64,000 nucleotides of DNA, taken from assembly GCF_000247815.1 (NCBI RefSeq), contig NC_021677.1, positions 6,750,127 through 6,814,126 of the forward strand. Direction: 5' to 3'. The notes beneath the pieces are model-generated. The model was not told the origin of the DNA. It saw only the letters and a list, made by a program, of their open reading frames with translations, and searched no databases. Within the stretch, counting starts at the first letter, position 1, and each line of letters starts with the position of its first letter. Shown piece by piece: positions 63,974-64,000 of the stretch. Origin of the DNA: Ficedula albicollis (taxonomy: Eukaryota > Chordata > Aves > Passeriformes > Muscicapidae). A program made the position numbers and the translations under genes.

Positions 63974-64000
63974 GTTGTCCTGGTTTGGAGGACAGGTATC
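63974..64000 (+). mobile_element. Possible start of a passerine endogenous-retrovirus LTR, cut by the window edge
   Basis: The last bases (tgtcctggtttggaggacag and on) begin with TG and resemble the 5' end of an LTR family I recall from songbird genomes. Only 27 bases are visible, so this is tentative. Confidence 0.3.

Overview
The window looks like vertebrate nuclear DNA, almost certainly from a bird. Genes are split by canonical GT/AG introns, CpG-rich promoters alternate with AT-rich introns, and several fragments resemble CR1, the dominant avian LINE. The last 27 bases resemble the start of a passerine-type LTR, so a songbird is likely but not proven. All three genes I can support are on the + strand.

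Region 1 (1-12.8 kb): a GC-rich 21-bp minisatellite (1-610) runs straight into the promoter of FBXO3, the F-box substrate receptor of an SCF ubiquitin ligase. Ten coding exons can be joined in frame. A TGA at 10192-10194 closes the frame three bases before the last donor, and a further in-frame exon (10943-11008) would encode a short acidic tail. The 3' UTR region contains a 774-base run of C followed by 19 G.

Region 2 (12.8-21.8 kb): CD59, a GPI-anchored Ly6/uPAR-type complement inhibitor. It has a CpG-rich 5' end containing a small poly-C duplication, three coding exons (117 residues) and a long 3' UTR with two AATAAA signals.

Region 3 (21.8-25.7 kb): mostly non-coding, with a CR1-like fragment, a short duplication and one doubtful exon-like stretch.

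Region 4 (25.7-62.9 kb): a giant coiled-coil gene of the giantin/GOLGB1 family. It starts near a CpG-rich region interrupted by 1003 consecutive C. I can join 27 coding exons, every junction in frame, into about 4,840 residues. One exon of 10,830 bases supplies 3,610 of them, and the last exon encodes a C-terminal membrane anchor. Two introns carry near-perfect tandem duplications of 974 and 1,075 bp.

FBXO3 followed by CD59 in the same orientation matches the human 11p13 order as I remember it. Human giantin lies on chromosome 3, and I know of no giantin-like gene beside CD59 in mammals. The most interesting candidate in the window is therefore a large giantin paralogue (or relocated giantin) in this bird. 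The three genes have unrelated roles (ubiquitination, complement control, Golgi tethering), so their linkage is probably ancestral neighbourhood rather than a functional cluster.
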